Assembly: GCA_963722815.1 (NCBI GenBank)
Contig: CAVROM010000001.1
Span: forward strand, 84,204 to 148,203
DNA from: DASQFQ01 sp963722815
GTDB lineage: Bacteria > Actinomycetota > Thermoleophilia > Solirubrobacterales > Solirubrobacteraceae
Length of the DNA: 64,000 bases
Direction of reading: 5' to 3'
Under the pieces are notes generated by a model that saw only the letters and a list, made by a program, of their open reading frames with translations, did not search any database and was not told the origin of the DNA. The translations under genes and the position numbers were made by a program. Positions 26,684 through 35,679 of the stretch are shown here, piece by piece (position 1 is the stretch's first letter; each line of letters opens with the position of its first letter).

Positions 26684-27451
26684 GTTTGCGGGTTCGGTGG
26701 GCAGCCTGATTCGTTGCTGCTGATCGCTCACCATGCTGTCCTCGAAGACGAGCGCCAATCGGTGTGCTCGCGCAGGGACGCGGAAGCCGAGTTGGACAAG
26801 GGCGGCTTGTCCGCGGTCCAGGGCGCCTTGAGTAGACAGCTCGCGCGGTCCGGTGCCCCCGCGGAAATCGCCCACGTATGCGGTCCCATTCGCGTCGATG
26901 AGCCGGTAGCTCAGGCGGATGGGGTCAAAGTGACGGCGTGAACGGTTGCGCGCTTGGACCGCGACGGTGACCCAGGTGCGACCGCGCCCAGGCGGCCGGT
27001 TCAGGATCTCCTGGGCCCAGCGCGCTCGGCGCTCGAGGTGCACGACGAAGGTCGCCCCGCGCACCGTGAAGGCGAGATCAGGTTTGTGGCTTCGCACCAC
27101 AAGTTCGGGGGGGGCCGCCGCGCGGGTGACTGACCGGACCTTGCCGGGCCCCGACCTGCTCTCATCGGAACGCGCGACGACCAGCACTACGATCGCGAGA
27201 GCGATCGCGCAGCTTGCAGCGGCGAGCGCGGGCCATCCGACCGCGCGGGCAACCGCGACGCGCCAGGCGTGCGGCGTGGCGCGCAGCGAGGGCGGCGAAG
27301 GCTCCAGAGCCGTCCGGTAGCGCTCCACCAACCCGCCGACGACGAAAGCAAGCCCCACTAGCAGAACGCGCAGATGGCTCGGAACGACAAGCCAGCCGGC
27401 CGCCAGCACGGCCGCAGCGGCCAACACCGCCCGGACGCCGCGACCGCTCAT
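26678..27451 (-). CDS. Membrane protein with extracellular beta-sandwich domain (cassette gene 3, copy 1)
   Basis: A 257-residue protein starting at ATG 27451, which overlaps the previous gene's stop as ATGA. Two N-terminal hydrophobic segments (AVLAAAAVLAAGWLVV and LRVLLVGLAFVVGGLV) and a third (AAASCAIALAIVVLVVA) precede an external domain beginning PELVVRSHKPDLAFTV and containing WVTVAVQARNRSRRHFDPI and YRLIDANGTAYVGDFRGG. That arrangement resembles DUF4352-like Ig folds (inference). It is intact despite the broken gene upstream. The partner at 52,350 differs by scattered substitutions. Confidence 0.75.
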   Translation of the reverse strand: MSGRGVRAVLAAAAVLAAGWLVVPSHLRVLLVGLAFVVGGLVERYRTALEPSPPSLRATPHAWRVAVARAVGWPALAAASCAIALAIVVLVVARSDESRSGPGKVRSVTRAAAPPELVVRSHKPDLAFTVRGATFVVHLERRARWAQEILNRPPGRGRTWVTVAVQARNRSRRHFDPIRLSYRLIDANGTAYVGDFRGGTGPRELSTQGALDRGQAALVQLGFRVPARAHRLALVFEDSMVSDQQQRIRLPTEPANP

Positions 27452-28333
27452 GCGGTGCGCCTTCGGCGGCCCGTGATCAGCAGACCGGCTGCAAAGGCAA
27501 CCAACGCCAGAGCGATCGCTTGGCGCCAGGGGACACCCAAAAGCCATGCGAGATCTTCCGCAGACGGCCGGCTCGTACAGCGGCTCGTATGTCGAAGTGG
27601 CCGAACAGGGGCGGATCGGCCCACATCAGCCGGAACGCCCGTTCTTCGCCCGGGTACAGGGGACCCCTGAACGGCAGCGTGGCCTTGACGTTGCCGCTCC
27701 CGAGGACGCGGAGCGCCCCAGGGTTCTCCCGATCGAAGTTCAGGCGGACGTTGCCGGTGTTGCGGACAGTCACCTTGCCCGACACCGCCAACCCCCGCTG
27801 ATCCGCGGCGCGCGCAGGTCAAGCAGCGCGGCCGCGGGCCGCAAGCGGCCGCGGACGCGCACCGTCAACCGCACCGCCACGGCCTGGACGAGGGTGGTTC
27901 CCCCAACCGCAGGGGACAGGCGCTTGACGGTCAGCGCCGTCACGTGGTCGCCGGGCTCCGCATCCGCCGGGACGCGAACCGTGAACTGAACCGGCTGCAC
28001 GCGATCGGGCGTGCCCCTAAAGCGAGCCGGCGAAAGCTTGATCCACCGACTCGCGGAAAACCGATTGCTTCGCGACGTCCCGAAGGAGAACGCCCCGCCG
28101 CGCGTCTGGGAAACATCCTCTACGTCGACTGCAAAGCGCTGATCGCCTTCGCCGCGCAGCCGGACTTCGACCGTGCCGACAGCGACCCTGCCCGGCGCGC
28201 GGCCAAGCTCGAGGATCGTAGGCGAGACACTGAAATCGGCCCGCGCCGCGGCCGGGAGACTAAGCACCCCAAGCGCGAGCCACCCGACACCAGCGGCGGC
28301 TCGCCGCACGAGAACGACGGTGCAGAGGCTCAG
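27448..28333 (-). pseudogene. WxL-interacting/DUF916-like secreted protein (cassette gene 2, copy 1), frameshifted
   Basis: The apparent start is CTG 28333, overlapping gene 1's stop as CTGA. A signal peptide (VRRAAAGVGWLALGVLSLPA, cleavage near AARA) precedes FSVSPTILELGRAPGRVAVG and FTVRVPADAEPGDHVTALTV. After LLDLRAPRISGG the frame breaks near 27,790, continues AVSGKVTVRNTGNVRLNFDR in another frame, and breaks again near 27,540 before PWRQAIALALVAFAAGLLIT and a basic tail ending at 27,448. The intact version is at 53,120-54,007. An unlikely GTG start exists a few codons in. Confidence 0.78.
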
Positions 28334-28902
28334 TTGGACGCCGTGAACGTCAACGTGCCGTTGACGTAGGTGCCGCCGGTTGCCGTGCCAGGCACCGTCA
28401 GCCCCAGCGAATAATCGAACTGGCTGCCGCCCCGCGGCGCACCGCTGATGATCGTCGTGTCCGTCGTCGGGCCCGCCGCCAGCGTGCACGGCGCCAGGGA
28501 CGTGCACTTGTTGTTGGCCGGAGCTCCCGGCACCGCGCTGTTCGTCAGCTTGAGCGCGCTTCCGTTGATCGTCGTGCCGTCGTCGGTGCTCGTCAGCGGC
28601 GTCGACATCCGCGCCGCGACGCTCCACGACGCGTTGCTGGTCACACAGCCGGTGAACCCGGTCAGCGTCGAGCTCGCGCCCGCCGCCAGCGTGCCGAAAT
28701 CGGCGGTCGGCATGTTCTGTTTACACCCGGTCACGCTGCCCCACGAAATCGTGCTCGCGACCGCGGCCGCAACCCCTTGCGGCTGCGTCGCCGTCGCCGC
28801 CCGACTCCACGAACTCGCGCTCAGCCACAACACCCCGGCCAGCACCACACACGCCAGCGCCACACCAGCACGCAACCCACGAGAAGCAACAAAAGAAGTC
28901 AA
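28330..28902 (-). CDS. Secreted WxL-like beta protein (cassette gene 1, copy 1)
   Basis: 190 residues from TTG 28902, which is preceded by GGAGG at ideal spacing; upstream extension in the frame is Arg-rich noise. A signal peptide (RAGVALACVVLAGVLWLSAS) is followed by a Ser/Thr/Gly-rich beta domain with paired cysteines (SVTGCKQNM, FTGCVTSNASW) and the ending YVNGTLTFTASN. The two Trp-containing strands and the beta-rich C-terminus recall WxL surface domains, and the next gene resembles the WxL-interacting partner. This is an analogy, not a proven homology. The first gene of a three-gene minus-strand operon. Confidence 0.75.
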   Translation of the reverse strand: MTSFVASRGLRAGVALACVVLAGVLWLSASSWSRAATATQPQGVAAAVASTISWGSVTGCKQNMPTADFGTLAAGASSTLTGFTGCVTSNASWSVAARMSTPLTSTDDGTTINGSALKLTNSAVPGAPANNKCTSLAPCTLAAGPTTDTTIISGAPRGGSQFDYSLGLTVPGTATGGTYVNGTLTFTASN

Positions 28903-29327
28903 CGGAAGGCCTCCAGAATCCGGGTTTGGCCGTCCGTGCCACACAGGCATCTGTCGACGGGATCGCGACAGACCATCGGGCCGATCGTCGAGCCCGAACA
29001 GCGACCCTCTCCGATCCACTCGCCAATTGCAAGACCTCAACACTGGCGCACCGCGCACGGCGCGGACTGCGGCGCCGGACGCGCTACCGGGGCCATGACC
29101 TCCAATTCGCCAAAGAGATCCCGAGGCACCGCCCGTGGGCCTGACCCACCAAGGGCCAAGCCCACCCCCGCGGCGGGCTGCTCGTTTCGTGGACGCAAGC
29201 GAGCGTCGTGGAGCTCGGGGAGACGCTCGCGCCGGACGGAGCGAGCGTCTCTACGCCGTGTCGACCCCGCGCCCGCTACGGACGCGACGAGCGGCACTCA
29301 CTGCGAATGCGGTCGGTGTCCCGCTGG
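28903..29327. other. Leader region of the cassette, copy 1
   Basis: No gene is supported. From about 29,080 onward the sequence becomes nearly identical to copy 2 (54,755 onward), so the switch from diverged to identical sequence happens in this non-coding stretch. GGGAGACGCTCGCGCC and GGACGGAGCGAGCGTCTC at 29,219-29,252 can form a long hairpin (GAGACGCTCGC against GCGAGCGTCTC). Confidence 0.5.
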
Positions 29328-29648
29328 TCAGGCGCCGGGCGGGCGGTACTCGACGGACCGCTTCGCCGCCGCATCGACCTCTTCCGGTGTCAAGAGCACC
29401 ACCGTTCGTACGGCTGCTCCGCCGGCCGAGTTGACGCTGAGAGCGACGGCTGCGGCGCTCTCGTTGTCAGGCAGATCGACGATCACATAGACGTCGTGGT
29501 CACCGAAGGCGAAGTAGAGGCTCTCGAGCTGACCACCCACGCTCTCGGCCAGCGCCGCGATTGCGTCACGCCTGCTGGTCCCGCCGGACCGCTGGACACC
29601 CTTCACGCCCTCCAGCGTGTAGGACGCCTCGATCAGATACTTGGGCAT
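29328..29648 (-). CDS. GYD-domain protein, copy 1
   Basis: The 106-residue product begins MPKYLIEASYTLEGVKGVQR, contains the SRRDAIAALAESVGGQLESLYFAFG segment and VYVIVDLPDNESAAAVAL, and is a small ferredoxin-fold protein of the GYD family (function unknown, cytoplasmic). CAGGAG is correctly placed before ATG 29648. The second copy at 55,003-55,323 encodes an identical protein. Confidence 0.85.
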   Translation of the reverse strand: MPKYLIEASYTLEGVKGVQRSGGTSRRDAIAALAESVGGQLESLYFAFGDHDVYVIVDLPDNESAAAVALSVNSAGGAAVRTVVLLTPEEVDAAAKRSVEYRPPGA

Positions 29649-29861
29649 GAGCGCTCCTGACGGTTGAGTGGCGCGACCCTCTCAGCCGGGCCCGGAAAAC
29701 CCAAACGACCGCCGCATCGGCGTCAGCCATCGTCCCACGGGCTGCCCTGGCGAGTGGGGTGCTCGCCGCATATCCCGACCTCGTCGAACGGTGAGAGCAG
29801 GCGCAGCTCGCGTGTGGGCGGGGTCTTGACCACAGCCCCCGCGTGGGGAGAAGATGCTCAA

Positions 29862-30041
29862 GTGCTGCTGGCCCTGCGTCTCGTCTACACGGCGGCTGTC
29901 ATGGTCCTGGTGATCTGGCTGCTTCGGAGCGGCAACCCCGTTGGAGGCCTGCTTCTCGTACCAGCCGCCGCAATGTGGCTGCGACGAGAAGCCGAGTCTG
30001 GACGCCTCGTAGTGCACGCTCGTCGAGCGTTCCATCGATAA
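29862..30041 (+). CDS. Small two-segment membrane protein, copy 1
   Basis: A 59-residue frame from GTG 29862 (GGGGAG 11 bases before) reads LLALRLVYTAAVMVLVIWLL then SGNPVGGLLLVPAAAMWLRR and a basic tail. Two hydrophobic stretches with a tight turn suggest a small integral membrane protein. It is repeated unchanged at 55,538-55,717, which shows only recent duplication, not selection. Confidence 0.45.
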   Translation: MLLALRLVYTAAVMVLVIWLLRSGNPVGGLLLVPAAAMWLRREAESGRLVVHARRAFHR

Positions 30042-30565
30042 CGATCCCTCCGGCCAGCTTCAGTTCGGCTCTCGCCACGACCTTCGCTCCGCCAGCAATC
30101 TGCTGCCACCGACGATCCCGTGAGCCTCGTGCGTGAGTGCTGCTTCGCGCGAAACTGGGCACTGCGTTCTCGCCCCTTCGTGCCGGCGCTCTTCGCCCAA
30201 GGGGGCGGTGCGCATGCGCGTGTTCGATGCCGGCTCGCTGTCGTGATCGGACGAGTAGAAGCAGCGAGCTTCGTGGAGCGTCGCTGAACCTAACTACCTT
30301 ACGTATCTAAGGCACACCGAGATTCCGCCGGGCGCATCAACTCGGTTGACACGCCTCGCGCCGCCTCCGCCTCCGCCTCCGCGACGGCACCAACCGTATG
30401 CGGGCGGCCCGCACCCAACTTCGCAGCCGCTCGCGTGCCCAGCGGCAACGACACGGTGGCCGGGCGAGGAGGTCAACCTCCGCCAGGGTGGCTCGTGCTG
30501 CCGATTGTCAACGCGCTGAGGCGTACCCCCGGCTACTGCTATGGCGGGTGGTGGCTCTCGGGGGT
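30042..30565. other. Intergenic region before the multicopper oxidase stop
   Basis: No gene supported. It contains the left 46-bp direct repeat (30,274-30,319) and a CTCCGCCTCCGCCTCC-type hexamer run at 30,360-30,382. Confidence 0.5.
30274..30319. repeat. 46-bp direct repeat, left of multicopper oxidase (copy 1)
   Basis: TGGAGCGTCGCTGAACCTAA followed by CTACCTTACGTATCTAAGGC and ACACCG recurs with three mismatches at 32,950-32,995, in the same orientation, on the other side of the oxidase gene. The core CCTTA-N6-TAAGG (30,297-30,312) is palindromic. Confidence 0.75.
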
Positions 30566-32647
30566 TTATTCGGGCTGACCGGGCTGCACGGGTCCGATGC
30601 GGTAGGGGCGCATCATCTCGTTGTCTTCGTGCTCGACGATGTGGCAGTGCCAGACGAATTGGCCGGGGGTGTTGAACTGGCCTTTGACGCGGGTGACCTG
30701 GCCTGGGTAGGCGATGACGGTGTCCTTGAGGCCCGTTTCCGTCGGCTCGCGCGCGATGGGGTTGCCTTCGAGCTGGATCGGCGTGGCGACCTCGTCCTCT
30801 GCGGCGAGAACGAGGCGTTGGCGGTTGACGACCTCGAAGGCGATCTCGTGGATGTGCATCGGGTGCGCGTCGGCGGTGGTGTTGTACATCTCCCAGACCT
30901 CGGTCGCGCCGACCGCCGGGTTCTCGGTAACCGGATCCATCCACTCGAGCTCGCTCGACTCTCCGTCCTCGACTGTGCCGAGGAGCGCTTCGATGGGGCC
31001 TTCGACCTCTTCGCCTTCCTCGTCGAGTCCCTCGTCCGGCTTCTCGATCAGCGCCAGCTGCCGCGTGACCGTCGCCGCGGGCAGCGGCGCGATCCCGGGC
31101 AGCTGGAGGAACCGTGGCGGGGTCGAGTCGTCGATGTCGAGGGCGGGCACGACGCGGAACTGCAGGATCTGACCGGTCGTCTCGGGGTCGGGGAGGTCGA
31201 AGTCCTCGTCGGGCTCGCCGCCGCCGAACGGCTCGTCGGGTCCGGCGTTGCGCAGGACGTGGTTGCCGAGGGGGACGTTGGTGAAGTCGACGATTACGTC
31301 GGCGCGCTCGGCGAGACCCATCAGCAGCCGGTTGCGGTTGGCCGTGATGTTGACCGGGGCGGTGAGGAAGCCGCCTTCGTTGCCGATCTGCCACACCTCG
31401 ATCCCGGGGATGTGGTTGAAGTCGAGGATCAGGAAGCGCGACTGGCAGCCGTTGAGCAACCGGAAGCGGTAGCGACGCTGCTCGACGTTGAGGAACGGCC
31501 ATGTGTTGCCGTTGACCATGATCGTGTTCCCGAAGACCTCGGGGTTCCAGATCGGCGAGAACTCGCCGTCGGGGATGTAGTCGTGCACGATCCCGTCGAA
31601 GAACGCCCGGCTGTCGGGATAGAACAGCGAGCCGTCCTTGTTGAAGGACCGGTCCTGGATCGCGATCGGGATCTCCCGGTAGCGCTTGTTGGGCGGGAAC
31701 TTGTCGTGCTCGCGCGGCGCCGGGCCGGGGAGCTTCGCGGCCAGGCCGGTCCGCGAGTCGAGCACGACGTCGCCGGGGCCTCCGCGGATCAGGTAGAAGC
31801 CGGCCGGGCCCGCGTAGACGTTCAGGCGCGTCATCCCGAGCGCGTGGTCGTGGTACCAGATCGTCGCCGCCCGGTTTCGGTTCGGGTACTGAAAGACGGC
31901 GAACCCGGGACCGCACGTGACGCCGTAGGCGTCGGCGGCCTTGCCGGCGAAGAAGTGGTACCACGTCCCTTTCTTGGCGTAGCCCGCCGGGATGTTCTTC
32001 GCGGCCGGCAGGTACCAGGCTTCGGCGTAGCCGTCGCTGTCGTCAGCCACACCGACGGCGCCGTGCACGTGCGTGACGATCGGCACCGGCCCCGTGTAGG
32101 CCTCCGGCGTTTCCGTGAACGTCGGCCGGCTGTCGCGACCGCTGGTGCCGCCGGGCGGGTTCGCCCAGTGCAACGTCGGGTCGACCGGCAGCAGGTGCGG
32201 CAAGAAGTTGCCGCGGGCGTCCCGCAGGTCGTTGATCCACTTGATCCGGACCGGCCGGTTCGCCCTCGCCTCGATCGTCAGCGACGGGGCGTGATGGATC
32301 AGCAGCCCGCGGTGGCTCTGCGCCCGTATCGCGCCGTAGCCCCACACCGTTGTCTCCGGCAGGTCCGCTGGCAGGATCTGCTGCTTGAACTGCCGCATCG
32401 AGATCTCGTAGTAATCGACGCTCTTGCCACCGGGCTGCTTGATCGTCGCGGCCCGGGGCATCACCGGCGGGATCAGCATCGGCGTCACGAACTTCGAACC
32501 TTGGTCAGATCGAGCGTGCCGCCCGGGAGCGAGCCAACGCAACGGGTCGCTCGTGCCCGGAAGCCGACCGAACAGGTAGAAACCGGCGCTCGCACCCCCG
32601 ACCCAGGCGACGAACGTACGCCGGGAAACCCGAAGGGATGTCTCCAT
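30566..32647 (-). CDS. Tat-exported multicopper oxidase (CotA/bilirubin oxidase-like), copy 1
   Basis: A 693-residue protein with a twin-arginine signal (SRRTFVAWVGGASAGFYLFG, residues 8-27) and three cupredoxin domains. All copper-binding motifs are present: THVHG near 191, WYHDH near 263, HPMHIHE near 594, and HCHIVEHEDNEM near 668, the last holding the T1 Cys-His pair. The order and spacing fit the CotA/bilirubin-oxidase branch, which oxidises phenols, bilirubin or metal ions. GAGGAGG precedes ATG 32647. Compared with the second copy, residues ~33-53 read in a shifted frame that is restored by compensating indels (net loss of one codon). Confidence 0.93.
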   Translation of the reverse strand: METSLRVSRRTFVAWVGGASAGFYLFGRLPGTSDPLRWLAPGRHARSDQGSKFVTPMLIPPVMPRAATIKQPGGKSVDYYEISMRQFKQQILPADLPETTVWGYGAIRAQSHRGLLIHHAPSLTIEARANRPVRIKWINDLRDARGNFLPHLLPVDPTLHWANPPGGTSGRDSRPTFTETPEAYTGPVPIVTHVHGAVGVADDSDGYAEAWYLPAAKNIPAGYAKKGTWYHFFAGKAADAYGVTCGPGFAVFQYPNRNRAATIWYHDHALGMTRLNVYAGPAGFYLIRGGPGDVVLDSRTGLAAKLPGPAPREHDKFPPNKRYREIPIAIQDRSFNKDGSLFYPDSRAFFDGIVHDYIPDGEFSPIWNPEVFGNTIMVNGNTWPFLNVEQRRYRFRLLNGCQSRFLILDFNHIPGIEVWQIGNEGGFLTAPVNITANRNRLLMGLAERADVIVDFTNVPLGNHVLRNAGPDEPFGGGEPDEDFDLPDPETTGQILQFRVVPALDIDDSTPPRFLQLPGIAPLPAATVTRQLALIEKPDEGLDEEGEEVEGPIEALLGTVEDGESSELEWMDPVTENPAVGATEVWEMYNTTADAHPMHIHEIAFEVVNRQRLVLAAEDEVATPIQLEGNPIAREPTETGLKDTVIAYPGQVTRVKGQFNTPGQFVWHCHIVEHEDNEMMRPYRIGPVQPGQPE

Positions 32648-33271
32648 GAGGGCCTCCTCTCGTGCCTGCGAGCCCGACTGTCGGTGACCGATCCAAGGCT
32701 AACTCGCTCGACCGGTCGCGTGGAAAAAGACCGAGCCCCGCTCGCGTCCCGCATCAACGACGACGCAGCCGTCGTGGATGGGCCGCGGTGAGGGCGTCGA
32801 GGCGAGCTGGGATGCCTTCTCGGTCTCGCGGTTGAGTTCATCACGAGCGCGGTTCGAGACTGCTCCGTCTCGACGGACGCGACAGTACGCGGGCGCGATC
32901 GGTGTCTGCCTCGCCGTCAACGTCGGGACCAGTCGAAGCGAGAGCGGCATGGAGCGTCGCTGAACCTGACTACCTTCCGTATGTAAGGCACACCGCCGTC
33001 AATGGCCGCCTGCGAAACCGGCTCCGAGCGTGTTGCGACCTCGCCGGCGTTCGTCGTGATGAACGCCGACATCGACGATAGGTCCGCTTCCCGGATTAGC
33101 GAGCGTCTGGCGGACGCCGGCCGAGGCGCTCGCAAGTCGTCGTGGGTGTCGCGCAAACGTCGCGGCGGGTGCCGGTTGAGGGCGCGCGTGGCCGGGTCTC
33201 GTTGGCCGATCGGGCTCGTGGGGGGCCGGGCGACGCCGCCGGTGCGGCGGGACGGCCGCTTGGGCGGTCTC
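32648..33271. other. Intergenic region between multicopper oxidase and IS1182 (copy 1)
   Basis: No gene is convincingly supported; an 83-codon minus-strand frame at 32,699-32,950 lacks recognisable features. It should hold the oxidase promoter and contains the right 46-bp repeat at 32,950-32,995. Confidence 0.5.
32950..32995. repeat. 46-bp direct repeat, right of multicopper oxidase (copy 1)
   Basis: Same sequence as 30,274-30,319 except for three bases; the palindrome here is CCTTCCGTATGTAAGG (32,973-32,988). On the minus strand it lies about 300 bp upstream of the oxidase start and could be its operator. Confidence 0.7.
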
Positions 33272-34676
33272 TCAGGCCGCTGCGGCGGCTAGCTGGTGCT
33301 TGTGGAGCTTCATCAGGTTGTGCGTCGCGGTGATCAGCCGCCATTCGGAGCGCGCGGCGGATCTGCCTCGTCGTTGGAAGCGGTCGATCCGTGGGTTGTG
33401 CTTGGTCTGCGCGAACACGGGCTCGACGATCGCCTTGCGCCTTCGATAGAGCCCGCCGCCGAGCTCGGTCGCGAGCACCTCGCGCATCCGGGTGTAGCGC
33501 CCGCCCTGCCATCCCGGCCGCGGGGTGTCACGTTTGCCGGCGTCGGGCGGGATCAGCACCTCGGTGCCGTCGCTGACGACACTCTCGATCTGCTCCTCAT
33601 GCCAGTAGCCGGTGTCAGCGACCACGACGGCGGGGGTCTCGCTGACACCGATGGCTTGCAGTTCCTGCTTGGTGGCCTCGACCATGGGCTGCAGCTGCCC
33701 GAAGTCCGGCGAGCTGACGGTCACCTCGGCGGCGAGCACGATCTGGTGCTCGTTGACGACGGCCTGCGCGTTGTAGCCCTGCGTGTAGCTGCGCGGGGTC
33801 TTGACGTTGCGCGAGTCGGGATCGGTCGTGTTGATCTTCCCCCGCGGCTGCTCGGGCAGCGGCTCAAGCTTCGGCTCGCGGCCTCCGAACCTGCGCCCAT
33901 CGGCGCTGATCCCACGCGCCCGCCATGCCTGGTAATCAGCCCTCACGCGACGCTCGAGCTCGAGCTCCTGATCGAGGCGCTTCTTCGCTTCCAGCAAGCG
34001 TTCCGGGCGAGAGCGCGAGACCGGCTTTTGCTCCGCGGCGCGCTTGGCGTCCAGGCGCTGCTTGGCCTCGCGCAAGCGCTTGCGCAGCTCGCCGGTGGAC
34101 TGAAACTCGGGCGGCAGCTCATCGCCGCGCGCGTCACCGAACAGCCCGTCCTCGGCCGCGTCGACCTCGCCGGCCTCCTTGAGGATCTCCCGCGCGAGCT
34201 GCCCGTAGTCGAGGTTTGCGTGATGCGAAGCGTTCGCGTGCAGCTTCGTGCCATCGATCGCGATCAACCCAACCTTCACCAGCCCCGCCTCCTCACACCA
34301 CGAAAGCACCTCGGTGAACAAGTCGGCCAGCGGCCCCTCGTGACGAGCACGGAAGCGCGCGATCGTGGCGTGATCGGGCGCCTGATGCGCGGCGATCACC
34401 CGATAGGCGACGTCCTCCACGCACTTGCGCTCGAACCCCCGCGAGGACCGCTCGCCTCTCGCATAGGCGTAGAGCAGCAGCGCGACCATCATCCGCGGCT
34501 CAAACGCCGCGCGACCCCAGCCGACCACGCGGTAAAGGCATAAACGCCGACAGATCCATCTGCTCCACCGCCGCCAACACGAACCACGCCAAGTGACCCT
34601 CTGGCAGCCAATCCCGCGGATCCGGCGGCATCAAGAACGCCTGCTCACGATCGCACTCGACGAAGTTCTGGGACAT
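33272..34676 (-). pseudogene. IS1182-family transposase, copy 1, 5' frameshift
   Basis: The N-terminus MSQNFVECDREQAFLMPPDP starts at 34676 and reads to VEQMDLSAF. Near 34,535 one base is missing (GCCTTTACCGCG where a further T would keep frame), and the body GWGRAAFEPRMMVALLLYAY continues in another frame for 418 residues. It includes DHATIARFRARHEGPL, LIAIDGTKLHANAS (Asp), ADTGYWHEEQIESV (Asp) and KAIVEPVFAQTKHNPRIDRF (Glu). The right border of the duplicated block falls at the same place as the frameshift. Confidence 0.85.
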
Positions 34677-35679
34677 GTCCGAAGTCTCTTAATCACCTCG
34701 GACACACCAAGGGAGTTTGTGCGACACCCACGACGAGCAACGAGCGTCTCGACGCCGCGGCGACCCGCGCCTGCTCAGGACGACGAGGAGCGGTCTCGCC
34801 GCCCACCAGTTTGGCCCCCGCCGCGCGCGACGCTACGTGCGCCAGACGGAGGGCGGCTTCCGATAGCCAAGCCTGCGCACTCGATCCGGCCGCGCGACGC
34901 GCAACGGCGTCCACTCGTGGGCGGGGGCGATCGGCACTGCACCCACCTCAACGATCGCTCCTTCCCAACATCGGGAGGCAGCAGATTGTCACGCGCCTGC
35001 ATCGGGGCGGCTCAGCCGCCGGCGACCAACACCGCGACCTCCGCCAGTAGAGGCGGACCTCCGCCAGTAGAGGCGGTCATGCGGGCGCCAGCGCCGGCGA
35101 GACCAGTCTCTTTCCCCGGACTCGGGAGCTCGTTCGACGCCGGCGCGCGCTTTCCGCCCGACCGCTAGCAAGGAGCTTGCAAGCACCACATCGAGCTGAA
35201 GGTCTCCCAATTGGCGACTTCGAGAGCGTCCCGTGGTCGCCGCCGCAGTAGACGAGCAGGGCAGCGTCCGGCCTGAGCGCGCGGGCATGTTGGCCGGGAA
35301 GGCCGGGACGGTTCCTAAGCGCTCCACAAGGGCCTACAGCCCGGGGACCTTGAACACTAGTCGTGGGTTAGCTCGTGGAACCGGCGCTGCGGTCCGAAGT
35401 GGTCGTACGTGGCGGCCAGCGTGCGTACGTACGCCTCGACCGGCCCGCCCTGCGCGCACAGCACGTTCGCGACTCCTCCCGCCACGCTCTATGACTACTC
35501 CGCGATCCAGCGGCCCAGGCGCGCGAGGCCGGCGCGAGCCAAAGGTAAAAACCCACGGCTCGAGACGGTGAAAGTAAGCTGACTCACGGCCGCTGTGGGC
35601 GAAGGTTAGGGGCGCGGTATGGGGACTGGGCCCACACAGAACTCGGGCGGAGATAAATGCGGCGGACACACGATGAGCG
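34677..35679. other. Gene-free region upstream of the LAL regulator
   Basis: No complete gene is visible. On the minus strand a short frame (VLCAQGGPVEAYVRTLAATY then DHFGPQRRFHELTHD, about 35,358-35,490) looks like the C-terminal end of a lost gene. A 20-bp tandem repeat lies at 35,037-35,076. The promoter of the regulator should be within 35,560-35,670 but no clear boxes stand out. Confidence 0.45.
35037..35076. repeat. Tandem 20-bp hairpin repeat (two units)
   Basis: ACCTCCGCCAGTAGAGGCGG occurs twice head to tail. Each unit can form a hairpin (CCGCC-AGTAGA-GGCGG, with the outer CCTC adding a shifted alternative). Confidence 0.7.

Larger units (their letters stand above)
26560..34533. repeat. 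Large direct duplication, copy 1
   Basis: This block is repeated at 52,021-60,213 in the same orientation with the same gene order. The left border is the end of IS256 copy 2. The right border, where the copies diverge after ...CCACGCGGT, lies inside the IS1182 transposase. The stretch 26,684-29,060 differs noticeably from its partner (many substitutions and small indels), whereas about 29,080-34,533 is almost identical. Confidence 0.95.

Noticed and set aside
30398..32791. 797-codon open frame on the plus strand opposite the multicopper oxidase
   Set aside because: It is the antisense shadow of a high-GC gene; the minus strand has Tat signal and all copper motifs.
32699..32950. 83-codon minus-strand frame between oxidase and IS1182
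   Set aside because: Present in both copies only because the DNA is duplicated; no protein features.
35037..35076. Possible CRISPR repeat
   Set aside because: Only two units directly in tandem with no spacers and no cas genes.
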